DNA of 64,000 nt from Halarcobacter ebronensis (GCF_013201825.1 NZ_CP053836.1:2232001-2296000); one strand, 5' to 3'. Shown: positions 46,552 through 55,345, counted from the first letter of the stretch. A program made the numbers and translations. Notes: generated by a model not told the origin, from the letters alone.

Positions 46552-47711
46552 CTTTTTAACTCTTTTACAGATACAAAAAATAGAATTACAAAGACAAAAG
46601 CTGATAATAAAAATGGTGCCATAGGATTTAATTTATATAAAAAAGTGCTTAACAGGGGACCAACAATCATACCTAAACCTTGAGCAGCTGAAACTGTTCC
46701 AGAGGCTGCACCCTTTTCCTCTTTTGATACAAGATTAACAGCTAAAGTTTGAAAGGCAGGGAAAATAAACCCTAAACCAAAAGTTCCAATACAAAAACCA
46801 CTACCTAAAACCCATTGGTTTTGACTAAATGAGACAATTAAATAACCAATAACTGCAAAAACTGAACCATATTTAAGCCACTGTGTAGGGGTAATATCTT
46901 TTAATCTACTTACAAATATTTGTGACACAATAAAAACTATACCAATAATAGATAGGATATACCCTGTAACTTTTGCACTTTGTATTAGCTCCATATTTAA
47001 TCTATCTATTACAAAAAAGCCTAAACATACCTGAGAAGTTATAACAACTGACATAGTCAAAAATGCAGCTAACATAGGTACTCTTAATCTTTTATCAAAT
47101 ATTTTAAGATAACTTGGCTCCTTTGTTTCAGATACCTTAACTTTTGGTATAAAAATAAGAATTAAAAAAGCAGCAATAAGAGGTAGTATTGCAAAAGTAT
47201 ACAAAGGTGCAGCTAGACCATAAATAGCCAAAAATCCACCTGCTGCTGGGCCTAAAACCATCCCTAAACCATTTGATGCTCCAAGTTTTGCTATATAAGA
47301 GGTTCTATGCTTTTCATCTATTTCATCTGCAACCAAAGCATTTGATACAGGAGTAATTGCAGAATAAAAAGCTCCAATGATGGCTCTTGTTAAAATTAAT
47401 ATTACAAAAGAGATAAGTACACTAGGAGGAGAATCAATAGCACTATTCACAAATATTGCTAAAAGAAAATAACCAATAGCAACACCTAAAACTCCCATAA
47501 ATAAAATAGGTTTTCGACCTATTTTATCACTTTTTTTACCCCAAAATCTTGATAATATTACCCAAAGGATACCTGCAATTGATACAGTAACACCAGCATG
47601 CCACTCTTGTAGATTCAATGCTCTAATTATTGGGCCTACAACTGACAAAAATGCCATCATTGCAGAGACACATAAAATATTTACTATCATTAAGAACTTA
47701 AACTCTTTCAA
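46542..47711 (-). CDS. MFS efflux transporter (TetA/MdtG-like)
   Basis: This 389-residue twelve-helix major facilitator has the loop 2-3 motif GKKSDKIGRKPILFMGVLG and the motif-C-like GASNGLGMVLGPAAGGFLA, typical of drug:H+ antiporters. In the second half ASGTVSAAQGLGMIVGPLLS mirrors it. The substrate is unknown; a drug or siderophore exporter would fit, given the iron genes that follow. It stands alone, converging with ynfA, with a 398-base upstream region. Confidence 0.82.
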   Translation of the reverse strand: MKEFKFLMIVNILCVSAMMAFLSVVGPIIRALNLQEWHAGVTVSIAGILWVILSRFWGKKSDKIGRKPILFMGVLGVAIGYFLLAIFVNSAIDSPPSVLISFVILILTRAIIGAFYSAITPVSNALVADEIDEKHRTSYIAKLGASNGLGMVLGPAAGGFLAIYGLAAPLYTFAILPLIAAFLILIFIPKVKVSETKEPSYLKIFDKRLRVPMLAAFLTMSVVITSQVCLGFFVIDRLNMELIQSAKVTGYILSIIGIVFIVSQIFVSRLKDITPTQWLKYGSVFAVIGYLIVSFSQNQWVLGSGFCIGTFGLGFIFPAFQTLAVNLVSKEEKGAASGTVSAAQGLGMIVGPLLSTFLYKLNPMAPFLLSAFVFVILFFVSVKELKRVP

Positions 47712-47956
47712 TTTCTTCCTTTTTTAAAATTAAATATTTTGTATTATATTTATTTTAATAATAGTTATCAATATGTATCTATCTCCACAGGGATTTTTCT
47801 TTGTTGTAAAAGTATTCTTTATAAGGTATAAGTTAAAAAGATTGCTTATGTATTCCTTCTCAGCTTTTGCATATAAAATTAGAAATAAACGGTGAAAAAG
47901 TCTAGATGTAATACGAGAGCTTATAATTGATATTTCCCTTTATAACAAATTTTTTT

Positions 47957-47980
47957 AATTCACAAACATGGTTTGTAATT
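47957..47980. promoter_or_regulatory. TetR-like palindromic operator candidate
   Basis: AATT-C-ACAAAC-ATG-GTTTGT-AATT is a nearly perfect dyad of about 24 bases in non-coding DNA. It lies about 250 bases from the MFS start and 130 from the LolA-like start. No TetR gene is in the window. Confidence 0.35.
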
Positions 47981-48028
47981 GATAGTTATTATATATATTG
48001 ACCAAAATAAATACTTTTAGAATAAATT

Positions 48029-48084
48029 AAAATCCCTTTAACAATAAAAATCATATTGATAATCTCTCTCAATTTATATATCAT
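48029..48084 (+). promoter_or_regulatory. Shared-architecture promoter 1 (LolA-like/barrel/RND genes)
   Basis: AAAATCCC (48029-48036), ACAATAAA (48041-48048), -35 TTGATA (48056-48061), exactly 17 bases, -10 TATCAT (48079-48084). TGATAAT here also resembles half of a Fur box. The same parts in the same spacing occur before the TonB receptor and the ABC operon. Confidence 0.6.
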
Positions 48085-48111
48085 ATATCAAAAAAAAGGA
48101 TTTTGATATAT
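48083..48111 (+). promoter_or_regulatory. Inverted repeat enclosing the ribosome binding site of the LolA-like gene
   Basis: ATATATCAAAA (48083-48093) and TTTTGATATAT (48101-48111) are perfect 11-base complements. The 7-base loop AAAAGGA is the Shine-Dalgarno and the right arm includes the A and T of the start codon. If both arms are transcribed, the hairpin would hide translation signals; if transcription starts near 48091, it acts as DNA only. Confidence 0.45.
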
Positions 48112-48877
48112 GTTAAAAAAAATACTTATTACATCACTTTTTATATGTAAACTTTTTGCCCTTACACCTTTTGAAATAGCTACAAAAGTTAAGGAAAACT
48201 CAGATGGTTATGGTAGCTCAAAGAGTATGATGGAGATGCTTTTGATAGACCAAGCAAAAAATGAGTCGTCAAGAGTAATGGAGTCCTTCTCTTTGGAAAA
48301 TACAAAGCATGATGATGATAATGGTGATAAATCTTTGATGGAGTTTCAAACTCCCCTTGACGTAAAGGGTACAAAATTTTTAACCCATGAAAAAATAGAT
48401 AAAAACAATAATCAATGGCTCTATCTTCCAGCACTTAAACGTATAAAAAGAATCACTAGTAAAAATAAAAGTGGTTCATTTATGGGGAGTGAATTTTCCT
48501 ATGAAGATATCTCTTCAAGAGAACCAAATAAATATGATTACTCTAAGAATTTTGAAGAGGTAGCTTTAGATGGAATTGAGTGTTATAAATATGAAAGATA
48601 TCCAAAAGATCAAGATTCGGGATATACAAAACAGGAAGTTTGGGTAGATAAAGATAGATTTATAGTTTTAAAAATTGACTTTTATGATAGGAAAAAAGAG
48701 CTTTTAAAAACGGCAACTTATAGTGGATATAAAAAGATTGGTAAGACTTATAGGGTTTCAAATATTTTTATGCAAAACCATCAAAACTTTAAAAGTACAA
48801 AACTAAATTATCTTAAAGATGAAATTCATCTAAAGCTTGATGAATCACTTTTTACAAAAAGATATCTTAAAGACTAA
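48110..48877 (+). CDS. Outer membrane lipoprotein-sorting protein (LolA-like superfamily)
   Basis: This 255-residue exported protein has a signal peptide (ILITSLFICKLFALT) and a LolA-like half-barrel fold of the lipoprotein-sorting family (PF17131-like): FEIATKVKENSDGYGSSKSM, MEFQTPLDVKGTKFLTHEKI, NQWLYLPALKRIKRI, GSFMGSEFSYEDISSR and CYKYERYPK...KQEVWVDKDRF. Such genes typically accompany MMPL/RND permeases and are thought to carry lipids or hydrophobic molecules across the periplasm. It is the first gene of the trio with the barrel and RND genes, behind the shared promoter. Confidence 0.82.
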   Translation: MLKKILITSLFICKLFALTPFEIATKVKENSDGYGSSKSMMEMLLIDQAKNESSRVMESFSLENTKHDDDNGDKSLMEFQTPLDVKGTKFLTHEKIDKNNNQWLYLPALKRIKRITSKNKSGSFMGSEFSYEDISSREPNKYDYSKNFEEVALDGIECYKYERYPKDQDSGYTKQEVWVDKDRFIVLKIDFYDRKKELLKTATYSGYKKIGKTYRVSNIFMQNHQNFKSTKLNYLKDEIHLKLDESLFTKRYLKD

Positions 48878-48880
48878 AAT

Positions 48881-50032
48881 TTGAAAAAAATTGTTTTATT
48901 TTATTTACTTAATAATTTACTTTTTTGTGCTGAATTAGAGTTAAAGAGTTATTTAGGTTTAGAGTATAAATCATACCTTAAAAGAGTGGATGATACTAAA
49001 AATCACAATAGTGCAATTACCTTTCAAAATGAACTTAAATACTCATTTGATAACTCTAAAATATACTCTAAAATTGAGGCTTTAAAAGATAGTAGTGAAA
49101 AACAAAGGGATTATATAAATATAAATGAGCTTTATTATATGTACTCTTTTAGTGATTATGATTTTTATCTTGGAAAAAGAGTGATATTTTTAGGTAGTTT
49201 AGAAGCATACAATATCGTAGATATTTTCAATCGTCAAAATTATCAAAGAGATAGTTTGAGTGACTATAAAATAGGAGTTTTTCTTAGTGGTATAAACTAT
49301 TATTTTGAAGATAATTCAAGACTAAACTTATATATAAAAGGGTTTGAAGAGAATATTAAATTTGCAAGTACTTACTCACCATACTATCCTTTTGGTAATA
49401 GTTCCTATAACAAAGAGATACTTTTTGCTAATAATAAAGAGAGACCCTCTTTTTTAGGTACTTACTCAAAAAGTTATGATGAAAATATTATTGCTGATGT
49501 AAGTTATGGATTTTTTTACGGTTACGATAACTACATATTATCAAAAAAGATATATAACGATTATCACTCAATGTTATTTCAAAGCATGAAGTTCTTTACA
49601 AATGATACTTTTGTATTGGATTCTATGCTTTTAAAAGTTGAAGCTAGTTATACAAAAATAAAAGATGATGATAATTATGGTTTAAAAAATTTTTATGAGC
49701 TTGGTTTTGGTGGAGAGTATACTTTTGAGCAAATATATAAAAATCATAACTTAGGGATAATTGCAGAGTATTATAAAAGTGACAACTCTCTTACAAGTAT
49801 GGATAATGATATTTTTTTAGCTCTTCGTTACTCTTTAAACGATGCAGATTCAAGTGAGTTTTTAGGTGGTATTGTAAAAGATATAGATGATAGAGAGTTA
49901 AGTGCATATATAAAATATGAGGGAAGACTTACTGATACTTTGAAAATAAGTGCAGATTTAAGATATGTAAAGAGTGAGAGTTATCTAGATAAACATCTAC
50001 GTTTTGGATGTGAAGTAAGATACTACTTTTAA
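48881..50032 (+). CDS. Outer membrane beta-barrel protein, RND-associated
   Basis: This 383-residue protein begins at a TTG 3 bases after the LolA-like stop. A signal peptide (KKIVLFYLLNNLLFCAE) is followed by alternating amphipathic strands rich in Tyr/Asp/Ser (LKSYLGLEYKSYLKRVDD; FYLGKRVIFLGSLEAYNIVD; ending LRFGCEVRYYF with a terminal Phe typical of outer membrane barrels). It resembles DUF1302-type porins that occur with RND permeases and lipoprotein-sorting proteins, but I cannot name the family with certainty. A small hairpin (AGCAAC-TC-GTTGCT, 50039-50052) follows. Confidence 0.72.
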   Translation: MKKIVLFYLLNNLLFCAELELKSYLGLEYKSYLKRVDDTKNHNSAITFQNELKYSFDNSKIYSKIEALKDSSEKQRDYININELYYMYSFSDYDFYLGKRVIFLGSLEAYNIVDIFNRQNYQRDSLSDYKIGVFLSGINYYFEDNSRLNLYIKGFEENIKFASTYSPYYPFGNSSYNKEILFANNKERPSFLGTYSKSYDENIIADVSYGFFYGYDNYILSKKIYNDYHSMLFQSMKFFTNDTFVLDSMLLKVEASYTKIKDDDNYGLKNFYELGFGGEYTFEQIYKNHNLGIIAEYYKSDNSLTSMDNDIFLALRYSLNDADSSEFLGGIVKDIDDRELSAYIKYEGRLTDTLKISADLRYVKSESYLDKHLRFGCEVRYYF

Positions 50033-50167
50033 ATATAGAGCAACTCGTTGCTTACTTTAGAGTTTGTTTCTTTAGATGAAATTTATTTCCATCGTTAAAA
50101 GAGATTATCAATAATATGGTTTCTTTTTAAATCTTGATTCAAAAAGGAATTTAAAAAAGGAATTTTA
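50033..50167 (+). promoter_or_regulatory. Barrel-RND spacer with inverted TTGATAAT motif
   Basis: The 135-base gap carries a small hairpin and the sequence ATTATCAA (50104-50111), the reverse of the TTGATAAT element used before the trio. AAGGAATTTTAATG gives the RND start a good ribosome site. A secondary regulated promoter or Fur-like site is possible. Confidence 0.3.
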
Positions 50168-52471
50168 ATGAATAAAACAAAATTTGCACAAAATATTATA
50201 AAATTTAGATGGCCTATAGTAACTATTGCTCCACTTTTGATAGTTTTACTTTTTATACTAAACATAAAAAAAGCAGGCTTTGAAACAGATTTTAAAATCT
50301 GGTTTGATGAAGATTCGGCTATTATGAAAAACTTTGATCACTTCAAAGAAACCTTTGGTTCAGATGATAGATTACTTATTGCCTTAAGAAGTGAAGATGG
50401 AATTTTTAAAAAAGAGATTTTAAAAAGCATCCAAGAGATGACAAATGAACTTTGGCAGGTAAAACATATAGCAAGGGTTGATTCTATTACAAACTTTCAA
50501 TATGTACATGTAAGTAAAGATGATGAAGATGAGATTATTGTTGAAGATTTTTTAAATGATATAGATGCTTTAAGTGAAGAAGAACTTAGACAAAAAGAGG
50601 AGTTTGCCAAAACAGATATACAAACAAAAAATTTACTTATATCAGAGGATGGAAAGGCTGCAGTTATAGTTGCTAGAATGGTTTATTCAAAACATATGGC
50701 GCCAAATGATTATATTGACTTATATAATGATGCAAATTTACTTATTGAAAAGTACAGACTAAAAGGTGTAGAGTATCATAATATGGGAATCCCAGCATAT
50801 ACCAATGCTTTTGTAAATGCTATTCAAAGTAATGGAAAAACATTTTTCCCTGTTTTTTTAATTACAATTATAATTTTACTTGCAATTATATTTAGAAATA
50901 TTTGGAGTGTAATATTACCTATAAGTGTAGTTTTTCTTACTATTTTATTTATTGCAGGGTTTACCTTTGGGCTTGGATATAAACTAAATACTATTACTTC
51001 AATGTTCCCTATATTTATTATAGCTATTGGAATTGCAGATTCCATACATATCTTTTGGGTTTGGAAACATAAACAGGAGGAGGGACTAGATAATAATGAA
51101 AGTATTATTTTTTCAATAGAAAAAAACTTTACTCCTGCACTTATTACTTCACTTACTACTTTTGCAGGTTTTATCTCCTTAGGAATTAGCAAAATAGTAC
51201 CACTACAAGCATTTGGATTACTTTTAGCAAGTGGTTCTCTTATGGCATTTATTCTAAGTATTTTATTTTTACCTGCCCTTCTTAGTGTTATAAATCCTAA
51301 AATAAAAGTAAAAATACAAAAGGCTAATAATTTAAAAAAATTTATTAAAAGGTACACTAACTTTATAATAAGAAATGACAAATTAATTATAACGATTTGG
51401 GTTTTATTTATCTTAGTTTGCACAATAGGTATAAAAGATGTGAGTGTGGATACAGAATTTGCAAAGCAGTTTAGTAAAGATATGCCAATTAGAAAAAGTG
51501 CAGAGTTTGTGGAAAAAAATATTGGTGGTACGATACCTATAGAAATCATTATAGATAGTAAAGAGAATTCAGGAATATATGAGCCGCAACTTATGAAAGA
51601 TGTGGATAACTACAGTGAAGCTTTTAAACAAAAATTTGATCGAATAAGACATATAAACTCTCTAACTCAAGTTGTAAAGCGTTATCATAAACTTATGAAT
51701 GGCGATACAGATGAGTTTTATAAGATTCCCCAGTCAAAGCAGCTTATCTCTCAATATATGCTTCTTTACTCTTTATCTCTACCACAAGGTATGGGTATAA
51801 ATGATATGATGGATGTTGATGCTAGATATTTAAGGATAAGTGCAATGATGAATATCTCTAGTGAAAAAAAGAAGTTTGAGATGTATGAATGGTCAAAAAG
51901 ATGGTGGAAAGAAAATAGTAAGTACACAGCTAGCATAGAGGGTGTGACCATGATAAGTGGTCACATGAGACTACAACTAACTGATACTATGATAAAATCT
52001 ATCTCTTTGGCATTAGTTTTAGTGACATTAATCTTTTGGTTTACATTTAAAAGTAAGTTCTTTATGGGAGTTTCAACTTTACCAAATATTGCACCACTTC
52101 TTATCACAATAGGACTTACAGGTTGGCTTGGAATGGATTTAGACCTTGGTATGGCTATTGTTTTTGTAATAATAATAGGTATAGCTATAGATGATACAGT
52201 ACATTTTTTATCAAAATATAAAGCTGCAATAAAAAAAGGAGAAACACCAATTGAAGCCATTGAAGAGTCTCTATTACTAAGTGGAAGTGCCATAGTTATT
52301 ACAACAGTTATCTTAGTTTTAGGATTTGGAACTTTTCTTTTTAGTGACTTTGCTCTTTATTCAAACTTTGGATTATTTAGCTCAATTGCACTCTCTTTAG
52401 CAATGGTATTTGATCTTATGCTTTTACCCGCAATTATAAGTATAATTGAGAGAAAAAGAGTGAAAAACTAA
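50168..52471 (+). CDS. RND-superfamily permease (MMPL/HpnN-like)
   Basis: This 767-residue inner-membrane transporter has two related halves, each with a large periplasmic domain after the first helix followed by a cluster of five helices. Clear marks are FETDFKIWFDEDSAIMKNFD, the sterol-sensing-like block FPIFIIAIGIADSIHIFWVW, and the second copy VFVIIIGIAIDDTVHFLSKY, whose Asp pair is the proton relay. It fits the MMPL/predicted-exporter group that moves lipids or hydrophobic compounds, not the tripartite drug pumps, since no adaptor is nearby. It works with the LolA-like protein and the barrel. The shared promoter links it to the siderophore genes. Confidence 0.88.
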   Translation: MNKTKFAQNIIKFRWPIVTIAPLLIVLLFILNIKKAGFETDFKIWFDEDSAIMKNFDHFKETFGSDDRLLIALRSEDGIFKKEILKSIQEMTNELWQVKHIARVDSITNFQYVHVSKDDEDEIIVEDFLNDIDALSEEELRQKEEFAKTDIQTKNLLISEDGKAAVIVARMVYSKHMAPNDYIDLYNDANLLIEKYRLKGVEYHNMGIPAYTNAFVNAIQSNGKTFFPVFLITIIILLAIIFRNIWSVILPISVVFLTILFIAGFTFGLGYKLNTITSMFPIFIIAIGIADSIHIFWVWKHKQEEGLDNNESIIFSIEKNFTPALITSLTTFAGFISLGISKIVPLQAFGLLLASGSLMAFILSILFLPALLSVINPKIKVKIQKANNLKKFIKRYTNFIIRNDKLIITIWVLFILVCTIGIKDVSVDTEFAKQFSKDMPIRKSAEFVEKNIGGTIPIEIIIDSKENSGIYEPQLMKDVDNYSEAFKQKFDRIRHINSLTQVVKRYHKLMNGDTDEFYKIPQSKQLISQYMLLYSLSLPQGMGINDMMDVDARYLRISAMMNISSEKKKFEMYEWSKRWWKENSKYTASIEGVTMISGHMRLQLTDTMIKSISLALVLVTLIFWFTFKSKFFMGVSTLPNIAPLLITIGLTGWLGMDLDLGMAIVFVIIIGIAIDDTVHFLSKYKAAIKKGETPIEAIEESLLLSGSAIVITTVILVLGFGTFLFSDFALYSNFGLFSSIALSLAMVFDLMLLPAIISIIERKRVKN

Positions 52472-52722
52472 AATTTTTCATAATATCTTTATGCAAAACC
52501 GCAAACTCTTTATAAAAAGAGTTTGTGAAGTTATTTGAATATTTAAAGCCCATATGTAAAGCCACTTTATGTATATTATATTTACCAGATTCAAGTATTG
52601 TTTTAACTTCATTTATTTTATCTTTTGCATATTTTCTAATAAAATCTCTTTTGTTTTAAATATGGCTTTTTTATCATATAGTAAGATGTTAGAAGAGCCT
52701 TCATTAAATTTTAATTTAAGCT
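52470..52722 (-). pseudogene. Decayed C-terminal fragment of an AraC-family regulator
   Basis: Reading the minus strand, this non-coding gap gives an AraC-type HTH: KINEVKTILESGKYNIHKV, then ALHMGFKYSNNFTNSFYKEF and AVLHKDIMKNF, matching the second half of an AraC DNA-binding domain. A second frame just upstream gives KLKLKFNEGSSNILLYDKK, like the start of the same domain, so a frameshift separates them. No start, no N-terminal domain and no open frame join them. The intact AraC gene at 55360 has a similar domain. It is probably the remains of a regulator truncated when the ArsR/P-type ATPase genes arrived. The frame runs on to a TAA at 52424. Confidence 0.75.
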
Positions 52723-52730
52723 TTTATATC

Positions 52731-52750
52731 ATATGATTAGATATTCATAT
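52731..52750 (+). promoter_or_regulatory. ArsR/SmtB-type operator
   Basis: ATATGATTAGATATTCATAT is an imperfect dyad with core TGA-N7-TTCA, the same layout as operators of Zn/Cd-sensing SmtB/CzrA repressors. It is 20 bases before the arsR-like ATG, placed to block its own promoter. Confidence 0.65.
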
Positions 52751-52769
52751 GTTCATATAAAGGAATTAG

Positions 52770-53111
52770 ATGGCTACAACTTGCTGTGATCACTCAAAAG
52801 AGGTAGAAAGGGTTAAAAAAAACCTAATTGAAGAGGAGACTCTTTACGATATAGCTGAACTTTTTAAAGCTTTTGCTGATACAACAAGAATAAAAATCAT
52901 ATCTGTATTAAAAGAAGAAGAACTTTGTGTTGGGGCAATAAGTGAATTATTAAACATTAGTCAATCTGCAATTTCTCACCAATTAAGAGCCTTAAAAAAT
53001 GCAAAAATTGTAAAACATACAAGACATGGGAAACAGATATTTTATACCCTAGATGATGAACACATAAAAAAAATCTATGATATGGGATTAGAACATATAA
53101 CCAAGGGTTAG
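52770..53111 (+). CDS. ArsR/SmtB-family metal-responsive repressor
   Basis: This 113-residue winged-helix repressor releases DNA on metal binding. It has an N-terminal TTCCDHSKE segment with two Cys (CadC-like alpha-3N ligands), ELCVGAISELLNISQSAISH (Cys in the first HTH helix; the recognition helix), LKNAKIVKHTRHGKQIFY (wing) and a C-terminal DDEHIKKIYDMGLEHI resembling the alpha-5 Zn site. Metals sensed are likely Zn/Cd/Pb. It is 2 bases before the P-type ATPase, so it is the local repressor of that pump. Confidence 0.9.
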   Translation: MATTCCDHSKEVERVKKNLIEEETLYDIAELFKAFADTTRIKIISVLKEEELCVGAISELLNISQSAISHQLRALKNAKIVKHTRHGKQIFYTLDDEHIKKIYDMGLEHITKG

Positions 53112-53113
53112 AA

Positions 53114-55345
53114 ATGCAAAAACTTAAATTAGAAAACTTAGATTGTGCACATTGTGCTTTAAAAATTGAAAACTCTTTAAATGCAATGGAGGAGTTAGAG
53201 AATGTAAAATTAAACTTTTCTACCTCAACACTTAGTTTTGAGCAAAAAAGCAATGAAAATATTATTGATAAAATAACAGAAGTAATACAAAGTATTGAAA
53301 AAGATGTAAATGTTGTAGAAGATAAAAAAGATGAAGCTAGAAGTTTTTGGCAACTATTAAATAAAAAACTTCTACTTATTACAACTATCTCTATTCTTTT
53401 AACTTTTTTTTCATATAACTATATTTCTCAAAACTATTTTCAAGTTTTAATGTATTTACTTGCATATTTATTAGTAGGCTGGGATGTATTATATAAAGCA
53501 ACTAGAAATATTCTAAAAGGAAAGCTTTTTGATGAAAATTTTTTAATGGGAATTGCCACAATAGGAGCCTTTGCACTAGGCGAATATATTGAAGGTATTA
53601 CTGTAATGGTATTTTATCAAATAGGTGAGATGTTTCAAGCAGTTGCTGTTAATAATTCAAGGGATAGCATAAACTCTTTAATTGACTTAAAACCTGAATT
53701 TGCTAATGTAAAAGAGGGAAATAACATTGTCCAGAAAAATCCAGAAAAGGTAAAGATTGGTGAGACTATTGTAGTTAAAGTAGGAGAAAAAGTTCCTGTT
53801 GATGGGGTTTTATTATCTGATACTTGCTCTTTTGATACAAGTGCAATTACAGGAGAGTTTAAACCAAAAACCTTAAATAAAGAGGATGAGATATTAAGTG
53901 GATATATAAATCTATCTCAAGCATCAAATATAAAAGTAACCTCATTATATAAAAACTCAACCATAGCAAAAATAATTGAACTTATAGAAAATGCCTCTTC
54001 ACAAAAGGCAAGAGCAGAAAAATTTATAACTAAATTTGCCTCTATTTACACACCTTTTGTTGTTGTAGCAGCACTATTGTTAGCATTTATTCCTCCCTTA
54101 TTTATAGAAGGAGCCTTATACTCTGATTGGATTGAAAGATCTTTGGTATTTTTAGTAATCTCTTGTCCTTGTGCTTTGGTTATCTCTATACCTTTATCTT
54201 TTTTTAGTGCCATTGGAGCAATCTCAAAAAAGGGTATTTTAGTTAAAGGTGCAAATTATGTGGAAAAATTAACTGAAATAGAGAATATTATTTTTGATAA
54301 AACAGGAACTTTGACCCATGGTATTTTTAAAGTAACAAAAATAAAAACCTATGGAATAAAAGAAGAAGAACTTTTAGAGCTTGCAGCTTTAAGTGAAAGC
54401 TTCTCAACCCACCCTATTGCAAAATCAATTGTAAAGGCTTTTAATAAAGAGATAAATCATGAAAAAGTTAGCTCTCATGAAGAATTTAGTGGCTTAGGAG
54501 TAAAGGCCACCATACAAAATACTGAAGTTTTAGTTGGAAATCAAAAATTATTAAATAGATTTTCAGTTGATATTCCAGAAGAAATTAGTGAAGATTTAAA
54601 TGTTGTTTTTGTAGCTATTAATTCAAAAATTGCTGGATTTATTGTTGTTGACGATGTAATAAAAGAAGAGGCAAAAAACTTTATAGAAGAACTTAAAAGA
54701 GTTCAAATCAAAAAAACTTATATGCTCACAGGAGATAAAAAAGAAGTAGCTTTAAAAGTTGCAAATAACTTAGGAATAGATGAAGTTAGATATGAACTAT
54801 TACCACAAGATAAACTATCAAGTTTTAAAGAAATAAAAGAAAAAACAGGCAAAATTACTGCTTTTGTAGGAGATGGTATAAACGATGCCCCAACTCTAGC
54901 AAGCTCTGATATTGGCTTTGCTATGGGAGGAATTGGAAGTGATTTAGCAGTAAAATCTGCTGATGTGGTTGTTCTAAATGATAAATTAGATTCAATACTA
55001 GATGCAATAAAAATTTCAAAAAAAACAAAAGTAATTGTTTACCAAAATATAGTTTTTATTATGATTATTAAAGTTGGCTTTTTAATATTAGGAGCTGGTG
55101 CTATAATAGGGATGGCTGAAGCAATTTTTGCTGATATTGGTGTAGCACTTTTAGCAATACTTAACTCAATGAGAATATTAAAAGAGAGTAAAAATAAAGA
55201 CACTAGAAGAGAAGAGAAAAAAATTAAAGAGGGAAATAGAGAAGATAGTAGAAGCTCTAAAGCACCTACTTCTGGTTTTAATACCTCAAAAGGGACAGTA
55301 ACAAGCAGTTGTTGTGAAGATAAATCTTGTTGTAGTAAAAGCTAG
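53114..55345 (+). CDS. Zn2+/Cd2+/Pb2+-exporting P1B-type ATPase (ZntA/CadA-like)
   Basis: This 743-residue heavy-metal pump has an N-terminal HMA domain with LDCAHC (Cys 11 and 14), eight membrane helices, the membrane metal site ISCPCALVIS (Cys 351, Pro 352, Cys 353), the phosphorylated Asp 395 in DKTGTLT, a STHPIA motif, hinge GDGINDAPTL and FADIGVALLAILNSMRIL in the last helix with the Asp typical of Zn/Cd pumps. The C-terminus is unusual: about 55 charged residues (KDTRREEKKIKEGNREDSR) ending in a CCEDKSCC cluster, likely an extra metal-binding tail. It is co-transcribed with the ArsR repressor. Confidence 0.95.
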   Translation: MQKLKLENLDCAHCALKIENSLNAMEELENVKLNFSTSTLSFEQKSNENIIDKITEVIQSIEKDVNVVEDKKDEARSFWQLLNKKLLLITTISILLTFFSYNYISQNYFQVLMYLLAYLLVGWDVLYKATRNILKGKLFDENFLMGIATIGAFALGEYIEGITVMVFYQIGEMFQAVAVNNSRDSINSLIDLKPEFANVKEGNNIVQKNPEKVKIGETIVVKVGEKVPVDGVLLSDTCSFDTSAITGEFKPKTLNKEDEILSGYINLSQASNIKVTSLYKNSTIAKIIELIENASSQKARAEKFITKFASIYTPFVVVAALLLAFIPPLFIEGALYSDWIERSLVFLVISCPCALVISIPLSFFSAIGAISKKGILVKGANYVEKLTEIENIIFDKTGTLTHGIFKVTKIKTYGIKEEELLELAALSESFSTHPIAKSIVKAFNKEINHEKVSSHEEFSGLGVKATIQNTEVLVGNQKLLNRFSVDIPEEISEDLNVVFVAINSKIAGFIVVDDVIKEEAKNFIEELKRVQIKKTYMLTGDKKEVALKVANNLGIDEVRYELLPQDKLSSFKEIKEKTGKITAFVGDGINDAPTLASSDIGFAMGGIGSDLAVKSADVVVLNDKLDSILDAIKISKKTKVIVYQNIVFIMIIKVGFLILGAGAIIGMAEAIFADIGVALLAILNSMRILKESKNKDTRREEKKIKEGNREDSRSSKAPTSGFNTSKGTVTSSCCEDKSCCSKS

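Larger units (their letters stand above)
47712..48109. other. 398-base intergenic region with palindrome and promoter
   Basis: This gap between the MFS gene and the LolA-like gene holds no convincing gene. It contains ACAAAC-ATG-GTTTGT (47962-47976) flanked by AATT on both sides, which looks like a TetR-type operator, the shared promoter element (48029-48084) and an 11-base inverted repeat around the ribosome site (48083-48111). Confidence 0.5.

Noticed and set aside
47773-47895. 40-codon plus-strand frame in the 398-base gap
   Set aside because: No ribosome binding site, no similarity, and composition expected by chance in AT-rich DNA.
50824-51549. 241-codon minus-strand frame with hydrophobic stretches
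   Set aside because: Antisense to the membrane helices of the RND permease; hydrophobic codons read backward also look hydrophobic.
52957-53253. 98-codon minus-strand frame over the arsR/ATPase junction
   Set aside because: Antisense to two well-supported genes; no start signals.
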